The notes under the pieces are model-generated. The model had not been told where the DNA came from and searched no databases. It was given only the letters and a program-made list of their open reading frames with translations. A stretch of DNA of 64,000 nt from Novosphingobium sp. (GTDB taxonomy: Bacteria > Pseudomonadota > Alphaproteobacteria > Sphingomonadales > Sphingomonadaceae). Made by a program: the position numbers and the translations under genes. Positions 15,770 through 24,542 of the stretch are shown piece by piece. Location: contig NZ_JAIXPP010000118.1 in the NCBI RefSeq assembly GCF_027486195.1, positions 1 to 64,000 of the forward strand. Direction: 5' to 3'. Numbering within the stretch: the first letter of the stretch is position 1; each line of letters begins with the position of its first letter.

Positions 15770-16135
15770 ATGTCCAATCCCAATCAGGTGGTCGGCCAGG
15801 TCTCGCTCAAGATCGATGGCGCCACTTATCCGACCGACGGCTCTTCCAGCATGGAAATCGGCGGCACGATGCGCGAGCCGGTCGAGGGCGACAATGACGC
15901 GAGCGCGTTCAAGGAGTCGACCAAGCCCGCCAAATGCGAAGCCAACATCCTCTACAAGAAGGGTGTGAGCCTTTCCGCGCTGCGCGCGATCGACAATGCC
16001 ACCGTGATCCTGGTGACCGACACCGGCACGACCTGGCTGATGCGCAATGCCTATGTCTCCGACGTGATCACGTGGAGCCAGGACGGCAAGGCGAAGGTCG
16101 TCTTCCAAGGCCCGCCGGCGGAGGAAGTGCTGTGA
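15770..16135 (+). CDS. Tail tube protein (Mu gpM-like)
   Basis: 121 residues from ATG 15770 with AGAAAGG upstream. It shows the Mu M family features: VGQVSLKIDGATYPTDGSSSMEIGG, the acidic EPVEGDNDASAFKE and the C-terminal WLMRNAYVSDVITWSQDGKA. It stacks as hexamers to make the inner tube. The stop overlaps the next GTG (GTGA at 16132). Confidence 0.92.
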   Translation: MSNPNQVVGQVSLKIDGATYPTDGSSSMEIGGTMREPVEGDNDASAFKESTKPAKCEANILYKKGVSLSALRAIDNATVILVTDTGTTWLMRNAYVSDVITWSQDGKAKVVFQGPPAEEVL

Positions 16136-16446
16136 AGGCCCCGATCACCTACACGCTCCAGTACCCGATCGTGCTGAATACGCGCAGTACCGATGGCACC
16201 GAGCGGGAAGAGGAACTGCGTTCGGCCGGCGCGACGATCGTGCTGCGCCGGCCGAAGGGCAAGGACATGCGCGTCGTCGACCAGTTCGACGGCCAGGACG
16301 TCGCGATCACGCTGGCGCTGATTGGCAAGCTAACCAATCTCGATGCGCAGGAAGTCGAAAACCTGGATGCGGAGGACATGGCCGGCCTGGGGGAGCTTGT
16401 CGGCGGCTTCGTGACGCGTGGCCGAAAAACTGGCGGGACCTCCTAG
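16132..16446 (+). CDS. Tail assembly chaperone, zero-frame product (Mu gp41-like)
   Basis: 104 residues from GTG 16132. It has a strand-rich N-terminus, then RSAGATIVLRRPKGKDMRVVD and helices LIGKLTNLDAQEVENLDAED, typical of Mu gp41 tail assembly chaperones. Near its end, an A5 run (16425-16429) allows a -1 slip that would replace the last residues with a longer extension ending at 16563. The chaperone pair holds the tape measure during tube polymerisation. Confidence 0.85.
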   Translation: MKAPITYTLQYPIVLNTRSTDGTEREEELRSAGATIVLRRPKGKDMRVVDQFDGQDVAITLALIGKLTNLDAQEVENLDAEDMAGLGELVGGFVTRGRKTGGTS

Positions 16447-16563
16447 CCGATCTCGCGATCGCGTTCGGCTGGCCGCCTTCGGAGCTGATGGCGCTCACGG
16501 CCGACGAACTGGAAATGTGGCTCGGCCAGGCCGAGCGGATTGCCGCAATGCGGGGAGGCTGAC
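16419..16563 (+). CDS. -1 frameshift extension of the tail assembly chaperone (GpE-like)
   Basis: In the -1 frame, this stretch encodes WPKNWRDLLADLAIAFGWPP and then SELMALTADELEMWLGQA, the typical GpE-like end of tail chaperones. It has no suitable start codon of its own before the conserved WPKNWRD, so it is expected as a fusion. The likely slip is at AAA 16426-16428, re-paired to 16425-16427 within GAAAAAC. It ends two bases before the tape-measure ATG at 16566. Known tailed phages make this pair by programmed frameshifting. Confidence 0.7.
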
Positions 16564-16565
16564 CG

Positions 16566-18041
16566 ATGTCCCTCAAGTTCTCGATGATGCTGCAGGCGAT
16601 CGACCGGGTGACCGGTCCGGCGAAGCGCATCCAGAACTCGATGAAGGGCATCGGCCGGCAGGCAAAGGAAATGGCGCGCGACGTCGGCCGCGTCGGGCGG
16701 GAGGCATCGCAGATCACGCGGCTCGACCGGGCATCGCGAGCGCTGGTCGGTGCGATCGGCGCCGCCGGCCGGGCGGCGAAGCACTTCGCGGGCAAAGCGG
16801 GTCTCGGCAGCTGGGGCGATGCGGCCGAGCTGGCAGGGTTCGGTATCGGACGGCTGGTCAAGAAGGTCGGCGGCTTTGCGCTGGACGCCGCGAAATGGGC
16901 GGGCGCTGCCGGCATCGGTGCGGTTACGTTCTCGCTCTATGATCTGTTTAGGACTGCAGGTGAGTTTGAGGCATTTCAATCCCAATTGAACCGTGAGTTC
17001 GGGTCGATCGCCAAAGGTAAAGCGGCGATGGACTGGATCAATAAGTTCGCCTTCGACACACCGTACGAGCTTGATCAGGTGACGGAGTCGTTCCTCCGGC
17101 TGCGGAGCTACGGCATCGATGCCATGGACGGCTCGCTGCGTAGTGCGGGCGATGCTGCATCGGGAATGAATACGGACCTGATGTCAGGGGTCGAAGCGCT
17201 GGCCGACGCGATGACCGGTGAGTACGAGCGTTTGAAAGGTTTCGGGATCACCGCCAGCCAACAGGGCAAGAAAGTGCGGTTGAGCTGGAACAAAGACGGC
17301 AAGGCTATGTCTATGGGCGTAGCCAAGAATGCGCTCGACATGAAGAAGGCGATAACCGGGATCTGGGACTCCAAATTCGGCGGGGCCATGGTCAGGCAGA
17401 GCACTACCTTCTTCGGGATCATCTCCAACCTCAAGGGTGCTTGGACCAATTTCCTTGTCATGGTCGCACAGGCCGGTGTGTTCGACATCGTCAAGGGAAA
17501 GCTTCAACAGCTCCTTGATTGGGTCAGCAAGCTTGCCGCTGATGGCACCCTGCAGAAGTGGGCAAAGCAGATTTCAGACTGGCTGGAGGTTGCCGTCCAG
17601 AAAGCAGACGATTTCGTGAACAAAACCGACTGGAATTATGTGCTTGGCCAGATCGAGCAGATCGCAACGGCGGCAAGCCTTCTTGCTGACGCGGTGATCA
17701 CGATCGCACAGTATAGCGGCAAAATAGGCTCCGTTCTCAATTTTGGGCACCAGATTGACGATTGGCTTTGGAGCTTCACCAAGGATAAGCCCGCAAACGC
17801 CACATCATCTGCGCCGGCCGCGCCGCCCAGGCTCAACCGTCCCTCGCCACTCCATCAGGGTGCTAGTGGCTACTCGAAAAAGGATTTCGAAGCCGCGCCA
17901 CCCGTGAAGGTGGGCGGCGCGGTCAAGGTCGAGCTGGTGGCGCCGAGCGGGTGGAGCGTGCGCACGCGCGAAATGAAGTCTGACAATCCCCAGGTGCCGG
18001 TGCTGCTGCAGTACGGCCGCTCGATGGGAGGCGCAAAGTGA
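16566..18041 (+). CDS. Tail tape measure protein
   Basis: 491 residues. The N-terminus MLQAIDRVTGPAKRIQNSMK with a helical start is typical of Mu-type tape measures, and residues about 85-125 are hydrophobic. A central NREFGSIAKGKAAMDWINKFA-type region (shown only as a pattern) and DLMSGVEALADAMTGEYERL follow. It sets tail length and may form the membrane pore. It is rather short, so the tail should be short. The C-terminus ends overlapping the N gene GTG at 18038. Confidence 0.87.
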   Translation: MSLKFSMMLQAIDRVTGPAKRIQNSMKGIGRQAKEMARDVGRVGREASQITRLDRASRALVGAIGAAGRAAKHFAGKAGLGSWGDAAELAGFGIGRLVKKVGGFALDAAKWAGAAGIGAVTFSLYDLFRTAGEFEAFQSQLNREFGSIAKGKAAMDWINKFAFDTPYELDQVTESFLRLRSYGIDAMDGSLRSAGDAASGMNTDLMSGVEALADAMTGEYERLKGFGITASQQGKKVRLSWNKDGKAMSMGVAKNALDMKKAITGIWDSKFGGAMVRQSTTFFGIISNLKGAWTNFLVMVAQAGVFDIVKGKLQQLLDWVSKLAADGTLQKWAKQISDWLEVAVQKADDFVNKTDWNYVLGQIEQIATAASLLADAVITIAQYSGKIGSVLNFGHQIDDWLWSFTKDKPANATSSAPAAPPRLNRPSPLHQGASGYSKKDFEAAPPVKVGGAVKVELVAPSGWSVRTREMKSDNPQVPVLLQYGRSMGGAK

Positions 18042-19279
18042 CTTGGCGCGATGAATACCAGGCGGGCTCGTTCCGCGGCGTCGCCTTCCGGACGCAGTCG
18101 CATGAGCGCAGCGGCGGTCGACGCAACGCCGTGTTCGAGATGCCCGGCCGTGATGAGCCGTTGGTCGAGGACCTTGGCCGCAGAGCGCGCCAGTTCTCGC
18201 TCGAGTTCCATGTGATCGGCAGCGACTATCGGTCGCGGCGCGACGCCCTGATCGATGCGCTCGAGGCGGAAGGGCCGGGTCTGCTCGTGCATCCCTGGCA
18301 TGGCCAGATCATGGTCGCGGTGATGGACTACCGATCGTCCGAAAGCACGCAGGACGGCGGCATGTGCTGGTTCACGGTGACCTTTCAGGAGGCCGGCATC
18401 GAGGTGTCCGCTCCGATCGCGGTCGAGAGCGGCCAGCTCGGTGTTGCAGAGGCGGACAAGGTCGTGGCGGACATCCCCGGCCGGCTGGCCGGCTCGTTCT
18501 CGATCGAGGATGCCGCGGCCTTCGTGGAAGACGCATCGGCCTCGCTGGTGACAGGCATGGCACAGGTGACGCAGATCGCGGCCAGCCTGCAGGGCGGCGT
18601 TGGCCCAGCTCTTCGCGCATTCGAGGCTGGCCTTTCGCTTCTGCCGGCGAACATGCAGGGCCTGATGCGTGCGCCGCTTTCGCTCGGGCTTTCGATCGTC
18701 GGCCTGGTCTCGACCGTCTCCGTGCTCAGCACCTCGCCGCGCCGCAAGATCGCGGCTCTGACGATCATGCTCGACTGGGTACCGTTGGGGCTGAACACGT
18801 TCGCGCCCACCGGCAACCGCAAACGCGAGGCTGCGAACCGCGATGCGCTGCTGGCTGCGTTCCGCCTCACCACAGCGGCCGAGCTGGCGCGCGCAGTCTC
18901 CGCCAGCAGCTTTGCGAGCTATGAGGATGCGGTCACCGTGCGCGATGCCGTGACGACGCGGCTCGACGTGCTGGCGATCGCGGCAGCCGATGCCGGCGAC
19001 GATGCTACCGCTGCGGCCTTTGACGGACTTCGCCGCGCGGTGACGCGTGATATCGCAGTGCGCGGCTCCAACCTGGCGCGTACCTATGGCGTGCTCCTGC
19101 CGCAGAGCGAGCCGGCGTTGCGGCTTGCCAACCGCGTCTATGGCCGCATCGGCGTGGAGGATCGGGCGGCCGAGCTGGTGGCGCGAAATGCGGTTCTCCA
19201 TCCAGGCTTCCTGCCGGTCGGCGTGGAGCTGCAGCTTCTGACAGCTGATTCGGCACGCCCGGATGCGGTGGCACCATGA
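18038..19279 (+). CDS. DNA circularisation/tail protein (Mu gpN-like)
   Basis: 413 residues from GTG 18038. The first 120 residues are the N-protein N-terminal domain: WRDEYQAGSFRGVAFRTQSH, then LVHPWHGQIMVAVMDYRSSE and CWFTVTFQEAG. The rest is helical and Ala-rich. In Mu, N is a tail protein injected with DNA and bound to its ends, keeping it circular before integration. The stop overlaps the next ATG. Confidence 0.9.
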   Translation: MTWRDEYQAGSFRGVAFRTQSHERSGGRRNAVFEMPGRDEPLVEDLGRRARQFSLEFHVIGSDYRSRRDALIDALEAEGPGLLVHPWHGQIMVAVMDYRSSESTQDGGMCWFTVTFQEAGIEVSAPIAVESGQLGVAEADKVVADIPGRLAGSFSIEDAAAFVEDASASLVTGMAQVTQIAASLQGGVGPALRAFEAGLSLLPANMQGLMRAPLSLGLSIVGLVSTVSVLSTSPRRKIAALTIMLDWVPLGLNTFAPTGNRKREAANRDALLAAFRLTTAAELARAVSASSFASYEDAVTVRDAVTTRLDVLAIAAADAGDDATAAAFDGLRRAVTRDIAVRGSNLARTYGVLLPQSEPALRLANRVYGRIGVEDRAAELVARNAVLHPGFLPVGVELQLLTADSARPDAVAP

Positions 19280-20343
19280 GTGCCCGGTTCGACCGCCTGG
19301 CGCGCCATGACGTGACGCTCTGGCTGGATGGCCAGGGATGGTCCGGGTGGACCAATGTCAGCATCGAGCGCGGGATCGATACGGTCGCCGGCGGCTTCGC
19401 CGTAAGCTTCACCGACAAGGTCCGCACCGGCGATCGGGCGTGGTTCGTTTCAGCCGGAATGGCCTGCAAGGTGACGCTTGGCGAAGAGACGCTTGTGACA
19501 GGGTATCTCGATAGCGTGAGCCGCGCGATCGACAGCGAGAGCGTAACGATCAATCTTCGCGGGCGGGACAAATCGGCCGATCTGGTAGACTGTTCCGCTC
19601 TTAACGCACCCGGCATGTGGCGCGGCCAGAAGCTCGAGGCGATAGCCCGCGAGATCGCGGCACCGTTCGGGATCGATATCGTCGTGACTGGTGACACCGG
19701 GAAGCCATTCACCCGCTTTGCGCTCCAGCAGGGAGAAACCGGCTGGGCCGCCATCGAACGCATGGCCAGCTACCGCGGCCTGATCGCCTGGTCGACGGGG
19801 GATGGTTCGATCAGGATCGGCAATCCGGACAGCGGCGATGTTTCGGGACAGATCGTCGGCGGTGTCAACGTGATCTCGGCGGAGTGCGATCAGGACCATG
19901 CCGAGCGGTTCTCGGTCTACCTTACGAAGGGGCAGGCATCCGGCGATGACAACCGTCATGGCCGCGCAGTGGCCCAAGTCAAAGCCGAGGCCCGCGATCC
20001 CGGCATTGCCCGCTATCGGCCCATGCTGATCGTGGCGGAGGAGCAGGCCGACACGGCCAATCTGCGCGAGCGTGCTGCATGGGAAGCCCAGACGCGTGCG
20101 GCGCGCAGCCTCCAGCGGCGCGTGACCGTTCCGGGCTGGTTTGCGGCGAATGACGGGTCTGGTCCGGCCTGGCGGCCGGGCGCGCGGGCTTATGTCCGCA
20201 TCCCATGGTGCAACGTCGACGAAACCTTGTTGATCGAGCGGGTGCGCCTGGTCCGCGATAGCGAGGCAGGCACCACTTCAGAGCTGACGCTGGTTCCACC
20301 CGAAGCCTGGGCGAAGCTTGCCGAGCCGGAGCCGAAACAATGA
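19276..20343 (+). CDS. Baseplate hub protein (Mu gpP/gp44-like)
   Basis: 355 residues. The N-terminus has DVTLWLDGQGWSGWTNVSIE and the KDKSADLVDCSA-like segment (RGRDKSADLVDCSAL), both features of the Mu P/gp44 hub with a T4 gp27-like fold. It also has the FALQQGETGWAAIERMASYRG motif. It forms the trimeric hub linking tube and spike. It overlaps both neighbours. Confidence 0.9.
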   Translation: MSARFDRLARHDVTLWLDGQGWSGWTNVSIERGIDTVAGGFAVSFTDKVRTGDRAWFVSAGMACKVTLGEETLVTGYLDSVSRAIDSESVTINLRGRDKSADLVDCSALNAPGMWRGQKLEAIAREIAAPFGIDIVVTGDTGKPFTRFALQQGETGWAAIERMASYRGLIAWSTGDGSIRIGNPDSGDVSGQIVGGVNVISAECDQDHAERFSVYLTKGQASGDDNRHGRAVAQVKAEARDPGIARYRPMLIVAEEQADTANLRERAAWEAQTRAARSLQRRVTVPGWFAANDGSGPAWRPGARAYVRIPWCNVDETLLIERVRLVRDSEAGTTSELTLVPPEAWAKLAEPEPKQ

Positions 20344-20867
20344 ACCTCGCCGACCAGATGCGGCGGGTCATGGCGCCGATCGAGGGCCGCGTTCGGCTGA
20401 TGCTGGCGCGCGCGATCGTCAATCTGGTCTCGGATGCGGCGCAGGCACAGGAGCTGCAGATCGATTTGCTTGCCGACGAGACACATGACGCGGTGGAGCG
20501 CCTGCAGGATTATGGCTTCACGAGCGTGCCGCACGCCGGTGCCGAAGCCCTTGTGGCGTTCGTCGGCGGCCTTCGCAGCCACGGTGTGGTCATCGCCGTG
20601 GCGGACCGGCGTTATCGCCTGCGCAGCCTCCAAGCCGGTGAAGTCGCGCTCTACGATGACCTCGGCAATGTGGTGAAGCTCGGCCGCGAAGAACTGTTTA
20701 TCGAGGCGGTGGCCAAGGTGCGTGTCATCGCGCCGATCGCGGTAATCGAAGCGGATGACGTCCGGCTCGGCGGGGACGGCGGCGCAGCAGTCGCTCGTGT
20801 GGGCGACGATGTGAACCTGACAACGGGCAAGATCATCAGCGGCAGCGCGAAGGTGACATCGGCATGA
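20340..20867 (+). CDS. Baseplate spike protein (Mu gp45/V-like)
   Basis: 175 residues. A helical start (MRRVMAPIEGRVRLMLARAI) is followed by the OB-fold region QAQELQIDLLADETHDAVER and GFTSVPHAGAEALVAFVGG, then a short beta-repeat end suited to a trimeric needle (DDVRLGGDGGAAVARVGDDV). This is the membrane-piercing gp45-type spike. No metal-binding His tip motif is obvious. Confidence 0.9.
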   Translation: MNLADQMRRVMAPIEGRVRLMLARAIVNLVSDAAQAQELQIDLLADETHDAVERLQDYGFTSVPHAGAEALVAFVGGLRSHGVVIAVADRRYRLRSLQAGEVALYDDLGNVVKLGREELFIEAVAKVRVIAPIAVIEADDVRLGGDGGAAVARVGDDVNLTTGKIISGSAKVTSA

Positions 20868-21343
20868 TCGATCTCGCTCTTGAATGGGATAAAGAAGCGT
20901 CGATCGCCGATCTCGTACTGAGCGGCGGAACGCTGCAGACGCATTCTGGCCTTCGCTCGGCCATCCTGATCTCGCTGTTCTCGGATGCACGCGCAAACGA
21001 GACGGCGACCCTGCCCGAAGAGGGCGGCGATCGCGGAGGCTGGTGGGGCGATGACTTCGGCGGGGATGTCAGCTCCGGCGCTGCGGATCGTGATTATCGC
21101 AACACGCTGGGATCGCGCCTCTGGCTGCTGCGCCGATCGAAAGCCATGCAACAGGTCCTTCGGGACGCGCGCCAGCATGTGCAGGACGCGCTTGGCTGGC
21201 TGATCCGCGACGGCATCACCAGCGCGATTTCCGTCGAGGTCGAAGCACAGGGTGAACGCCTCGCGATCGCTGTCACGCTCGATCGACCGACCGGCCCTGC
21301 ACGGGAGCGCTACGACTTCACCTGGGAGGCATCCGTATCATGA
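20864..21343 (+). CDS. Baseplate protein (Mu gp46-like, W/gp25 type)
   Basis: 159 residues. The family motif is seen as GGTLQTHSGLRSAILISLFSD, then DRGGWWGDDF and LGSRLWLLRRSK, and a C-terminal DGITSAISVEVEAQGERLAI. It joins the baseplate wedge to the sheath end. Both junctions are 4-base overlaps. Confidence 0.9.
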   Translation: MIDLALEWDKEASIADLVLSGGTLQTHSGLRSAILISLFSDARANETATLPEEGGDRGGWWGDDFGGDVSSGAADRDYRNTLGSRLWLLRRSKAMQQVLRDARQHVQDALGWLIRDGITSAISVEVEAQGERLAIAVTLDRPTGPARERYDFTWEASVS

Positions 21344-22389
21344 CGCTGGTCCGTCCGACCCTTTCTGCCCTGATCGAGCGCGCCCGTTCCGACATCGAGT
21401 CGCGTTTGCCCGGGGCTGACAGCCGACTGCGCCATTCGGTGCTCGACGTCCTTGCCCGGGTCCACGCCGGCGCGGCGGCAGGGCTATATGGCTACCTTGC
21501 CAATGTCGCCGAGCAGCTGATGCCCGACACGGCATCGAGCGAGTTTCTGGTCCGCCACTGTGCGGTGTGGGGCCTTCGGCGCAAGGCGGCAGTCGCGGCG
21601 GTCATTTCGGCCACTGCCACTGGGACGAACGGCTCGGTCATCCCAGCAGGCACGCAAGTGGCGCGGAGCGACGGCGCGATCTACTCAGCGACGGAAGCCG
21701 CGATAATCAGCGGCGGGACAGCCATGATCACGCTGCAGGCGTTGGATGCGGGGCTTGACGGCAACGTTACCGGCGGGACCGTTCTCACGCTGGCGGCGCC
21801 AACTGCTGGCATCAACGCCACAGTCACCGTCGTGGCGACAACGAAGGCAGGAGCCGAAGAGGAAGACGACGAAGCTCTGCGAGCGCGCCTGCTGCAGCGG
21901 ATCCGCACGCCCCCGAAAGGGGGCACGGCATCCGACTATGTAGGCTGGGCGCTGGAGCAGGCCGGTGTGACGCGCGCATGGTGCTACCCGGGGTGGCTGG
22001 GTGCCGGGACCGTAGGGGTGACATTCGTCATGGATGGCCGTGTCGATCCGGTACCGCTCGCTGCCGACGTGCTGGCGGTCCAGCAGGCCCTTGATCAGCT
22101 TCGGCCCGTGACCGTAGCTCTCACGGTCTTTTCGCCGATGACGCTACCGGTGAACTTCACGATCGCCGCGACGCCGCCCACGCTGGCTGTCCAGACGGCG
22201 ATCGCGGCCGAGTTGCAGGACTTCTTCCGGCGCGAGGCCGAGCCGGACGGCACCATCTATCTCAGCCGCATCAACGAGGCGATCAGCCAAGCCGAGGGTG
22301 AGTTCAGCCATATGCTCAGCGCTCCGGCTGGCGACATCATTTCAAGCCCGGGTGTTCTGCCCGTGCTTGGGAGCATCGCGTTCGCATGA
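21340..22389 (+). CDS. Baseplate J-like wedge protein (Mu gp47-like)
   Basis: 349 residues. Its features are RPTLSALIERARSDIESRLPG at the start, the Thr/Gly/Ala-rich beta region with SVIPAGTQVARSDGAIY, and EEEDDEALRARLLQRIRTPPKGG, the baseplate J signature. It builds the wedge arms of the tail baseplate. Confidence 0.93.
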   Translation: MTLVRPTLSALIERARSDIESRLPGADSRLRHSVLDVLARVHAGAAAGLYGYLANVAEQLMPDTASSEFLVRHCAVWGLRRKAAVAAVISATATGTNGSVIPAGTQVARSDGAIYSATEAAIISGGTAMITLQALDAGLDGNVTGGTVLTLAAPTAGINATVTVVATTKAGAEEEDDEALRARLLQRIRTPPKGGTASDYVGWALEQAGVTRAWCYPGWLGAGTVGVTFVMDGRVDPVPLAADVLAVQQALDQLRPVTVALTVFSPMTLPVNFTIAATPPTLAVQTAIAAELQDFFRREAEPDGTIYLSRINEAISQAEGEFSHMLSAPAGDIISSPGVLPVLGSIAFA

Positions 22390-23048
22390 GCGGCGAAATG
22401 ATCTATCCGCGCGGATCGAGCGCCTACTTCGAGCAGCTCCGAGCTCTGCTGCCGCGCGGCTCGGCGTGGATTGCCGATGCCGGGACGACGCTCGGCAAGC
22501 TCCTTTCCGGCCTGTCGATCGAGCTGGCCCGTATCGATTCGCGCGGCGTCGATCTGATCGAGGAAGCCGATCCGCGCACCGCCTACGAGCTTCTGCCGGA
22601 TTGGGAGCGCGTTGCCGGCCTGCCGGATACGTGCACCGGCGCGCCCGAGACTGCACGTGAGCGACAAGCCGCGCTGCACCAAAAGCTCACATCGACCGGC
22701 GGCCAGACAATCTCCTATTTTATCGAACTGGCCGCCAAGGCGGGCTTCCTGATCGAGATCGATGAACACCGGCCTGCCGCCATCGGGGTAGCCTGCGATG
22801 CCGAACTCTATGGCGATGACTGGGCGTTTGCCTGGACCGTCCGTGTTCTCCCTTTCAACGGAACGCAGCAAGGGGAATTGCCCGTTGCGGTCGCGGAGGC
22901 CGGAGACCCGGTCGGGATCCCGCTCCGCGGCTGGGGTGCGCTCGATCTAGAGTGCCTGATCGGACGCGCGCGCCCAGCCCATACCACAGTCCTGTTTGCC
23001 TACGAGGTCGAGCCAGAGCCGGCCCTGTGGTTCGATTTCACGCGATGA
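22386..23048 (+). CDS. YmfQ/DUF2313 baseplate protein (Mu gp48-like)
   Basis: 220 residues. The signature segments are LRALLPRGSAWIADAGTTLG, then ADPRTAYELLPDWERVAGLP and ARERQAALHQKL, as in YmfQ family wedge proteins. The C-terminus has a Cys-containing HTTVLFAY end. It connects baseplate wedges to fibres. The fibre gene follows after 12 bases. Confidence 0.9.
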   Translation: MSGEMIYPRGSSAYFEQLRALLPRGSAWIADAGTTLGKLLSGLSIELARIDSRGVDLIEEADPRTAYELLPDWERVAGLPDTCTGAPETARERQAALHQKLTSTGGQTISYFIELAAKAGFLIEIDEHRPAAIGVACDAELYGDDWAFAWTVRVLPFNGTQQGELPVAVAEAGDPVGIPLRGWGALDLECLIGRARPAHTTVLFAYEVEPEPALWFDFTR

Positions 23049-23060
23049 GAAGGATTTGAC

Positions 23061-23750
23061 ATGCACCGCATCGACACATTGGGGAGCGTTGAAGGAAAGT
23101 TCGACGAAGGCAATCCCGCCACTGGCCAGCGCGCTACGCGGATCTCGGCGGACTGGATGAACGACGTCCAAGAGGCGCTCTGCTACGTCATTGAACAGCA
23201 GGGCATCACGCTGGAAAAGGGCGATGAAACCCAGCTTCGTGCGGCCATACTCGACCTGATTTCCGGTGTGATCGGCGCGGGTGGCGGGGCTGTCCCGACT
23301 ACGCGACAGGTCAATACGTCGGGGCTTGCCACTGGCGGCGGAGACCTCGCGGCGAACCGGACGATAAACGTACCGAAGTCGAGTTCGGCCGAAATCACCG
23401 CGGGATCGGTCGACACCAAGGCGATCACGCCCGCCGGCCTGTCAGCGGCTTTCGCAGGCGTGACCGGGTTGAACGGCTATGTACCGCTTCCGGGCGGATG
23501 GTTGCTGCAGTGGGGCTACCTTCGCGGGGCCTATAGCGAGGGCAGTGTGGCCGTGACCTTCCCGACGACCTTCCCGACCGCATGCTACGCGGCGATCCCG
23601 GTTGCGGTGAACCTGCCCGCCAACAATTCGTATGACGTGTGGTGCCAAGGGGTGAGCAAGTCGCCGAGCGGCGCCAGCTTCTATTTCAACTTCGACGGGG
23701 ACGCGACGAACTCGATCAGCGGCCTCGACTACATCGCGATCGGCAAGTGA
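23061..23750 (+). CDS. Tail fibre protein
   Basis: 229 residues with GAAGGATT upstream. The N-terminus (FDEGNPATGQRATRISADWM) is common to phage fibre proteins that attach to the baseplate; the middle has a Gly/Thr-rich repeat (LATGGGDLAANRTINVP). The C-terminal LNGYVPLPGGWLLQWGYLRG and VTFPTTFPTACYAAIPVAV match receptor-binding gp53-like fibre tips. It should decide host surface binding. It is short, so the fibre is a stub. Confidence 0.85.
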   Translation: MHRIDTLGSVEGKFDEGNPATGQRATRISADWMNDVQEALCYVIEQQGITLEKGDETQLRAAILDLISGVIGAGGGAVPTTRQVNTSGLATGGGDLAANRTINVPKSSSAEITAGSVDTKAITPAGLSAAFAGVTGLNGYVPLPGGWLLQWGYLRGAYSEGSVAVTFPTTFPTACYAAIPVAVNLPANNSYDVWCQGVSKSPSGASFYFNFDGDATNSISGLDYIAIGK

Positions 23751-23774
23751 TCGCCACAACACGGAGATTTGGAC

Positions 23775-24230
23775 ATGGGTAAGTTCTGGAGTGCTGGCGC
23801 AGGCGGCTTCTTTGATGAAGACATTCACGGCGCAAAGCTGATCGCAGCTCCGCAGACCGCACGTGAGATCAAGGCGGGCAAGCGACCCAAGATGGTGCCC
23901 AACCCGGATTGCATCATCCCGACCGACGCTGTGGCGATCAGCGTTCAGACTTACAACCGACTGCTGGATGAGCAGTCCGCCGGGCTTGAGATCGTCGACC
24001 TCGGCAATGGCCCACTCGCACGAACACGCGAGCTGGATCCGGAAACGCGCCAGACCATGCGGCAACGGCAGCGTGATCGGCTGCTCGCCGCCAGCGATTG
24101 GACCCAGCTCGGCGACACACTGGTCGATGAACCTCAGCTCAAGTCCGCTTGGGCTGCCTATCGGCAGGCGCTGCGCGATCTCGACATGGATGCCGAGGAT
24201 TGGCCTGCAGCGCCTGTGGCGGCTGACTGA
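23775..24230 (+). CDS. Tail fibre assembly chaperone
   Basis: 151 residues from ATG 23775, preceded by GGAGATTTGG. The N-terminus (GKFWSAGAGGFFDEDIHG) and the C-terminal RDRLLAASDWTQLGDTLVDE plus WAAYRQALRDLD match phage tail fibre assembly proteins. It folds or trimerises the fibre encoded just upstream. Confidence 0.87.
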   Translation: MGKFWSAGAGGFFDEDIHGAKLIAAPQTAREIKAGKRPKMVPNPDCIIPTDAVAISVQTYNRLLDEQSAGLEIVDLGNGPLARTRELDPETRQTMRQRQRDRLLAASDWTQLGDTLVDEPQLKSAWAAYRQALRDLDMDAEDWPAAPVAAD

Positions 24231-24249
24231 AGAATGTGCCGCTCCTTAA

Positions 24250-24337
24250 CGGGGGCGGCCGAGGCGGTAGCAACGCCTCGAACCGCGAGCTGTAACTCGC
24301 ACCTTGGGGCTGGCGCGCCAGCCCTTCAGCTCCCCCG
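24250..24337 (+). ncRNA. Candidate structured RNA: three hairpins closed by a stem, upstream of com
   Basis: Four perfect stems can form together. P1 is CGGGGG 24250-24255 with CCCCCG 24332-24337. P2 is CGAGGCG 24260-24266 with CGCCTCG 24274-24280. P3 is GCGAG 24285-24289 with CTCGC 24296-24300. P4 is GGGCTGG 24307-24313 with CCAGCCC 24318-24324 around CGCG. The result looks like a tRNA cloverleaf, but the anticodon-like loop has only 6 nt (CTGTAA), P4 has no T-loop, and there is no CCA end. It may be a leader fold or Com-binding RNA in the com transcript, or a decayed tRNA. Inferred from pairing alone. Confidence 0.45.
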
Positions 24338-24371
24338 GCCGTCACGGCGGAGCATGGATAGGTGCTCGAAG

Positions 24372-24521
24372 ATGAAGGAGTCGTTTAGGTGCGGCGCTTG
24401 CAACGCGCTGCTTTTCAAGGCAGATAATGGAGCGCTGGCGGGCACGATCGAAATCAAGTGCCGGCGGTGCCGCCAGATCAATCAATTGAGGCCTGTGAGC
24501 CCTCCGAGAGCGCGAGACTGA
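24372..24521 (+). CDS. com: Com-type zinc-finger translational regulator
   Basis: 49 residues from ATG 24372. It matches the Mu Com family: FRCGACNALLFKADNGALAG then IEIKCRRCRQIN, with four cysteines in two C-x2-C pairs binding zinc. In Mu, Com binds the com-mom mRNA and opens the start region of mom so the DNA-modification gene is translated late. Here the gene just downstream is a cytosine methyltransferase (22 nt away, GTG start), so Com may control that instead. An upstream frame extension (24234) is non-homologous and crosses the RNA-fold region. Confidence 0.88.
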   Translation: MKESFRCGACNALLFKADNGALAGTIEIKCRRCRQINQLRPVSPPRARD

Positions 24522-24542
24522 GCGCCGACGGAGACCTCTCTT

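Noticed and set aside
14024..16108. 694-codon open frame on the - strand
   Set aside because: Antisense to the Mu sheath and tube genes, which are clear by homology.
24250..24337. Bona fide tRNA gene
   Set aside because: The anticodon-like loop has six bases, no T-loop or variable region fits, and no CCA end is present.
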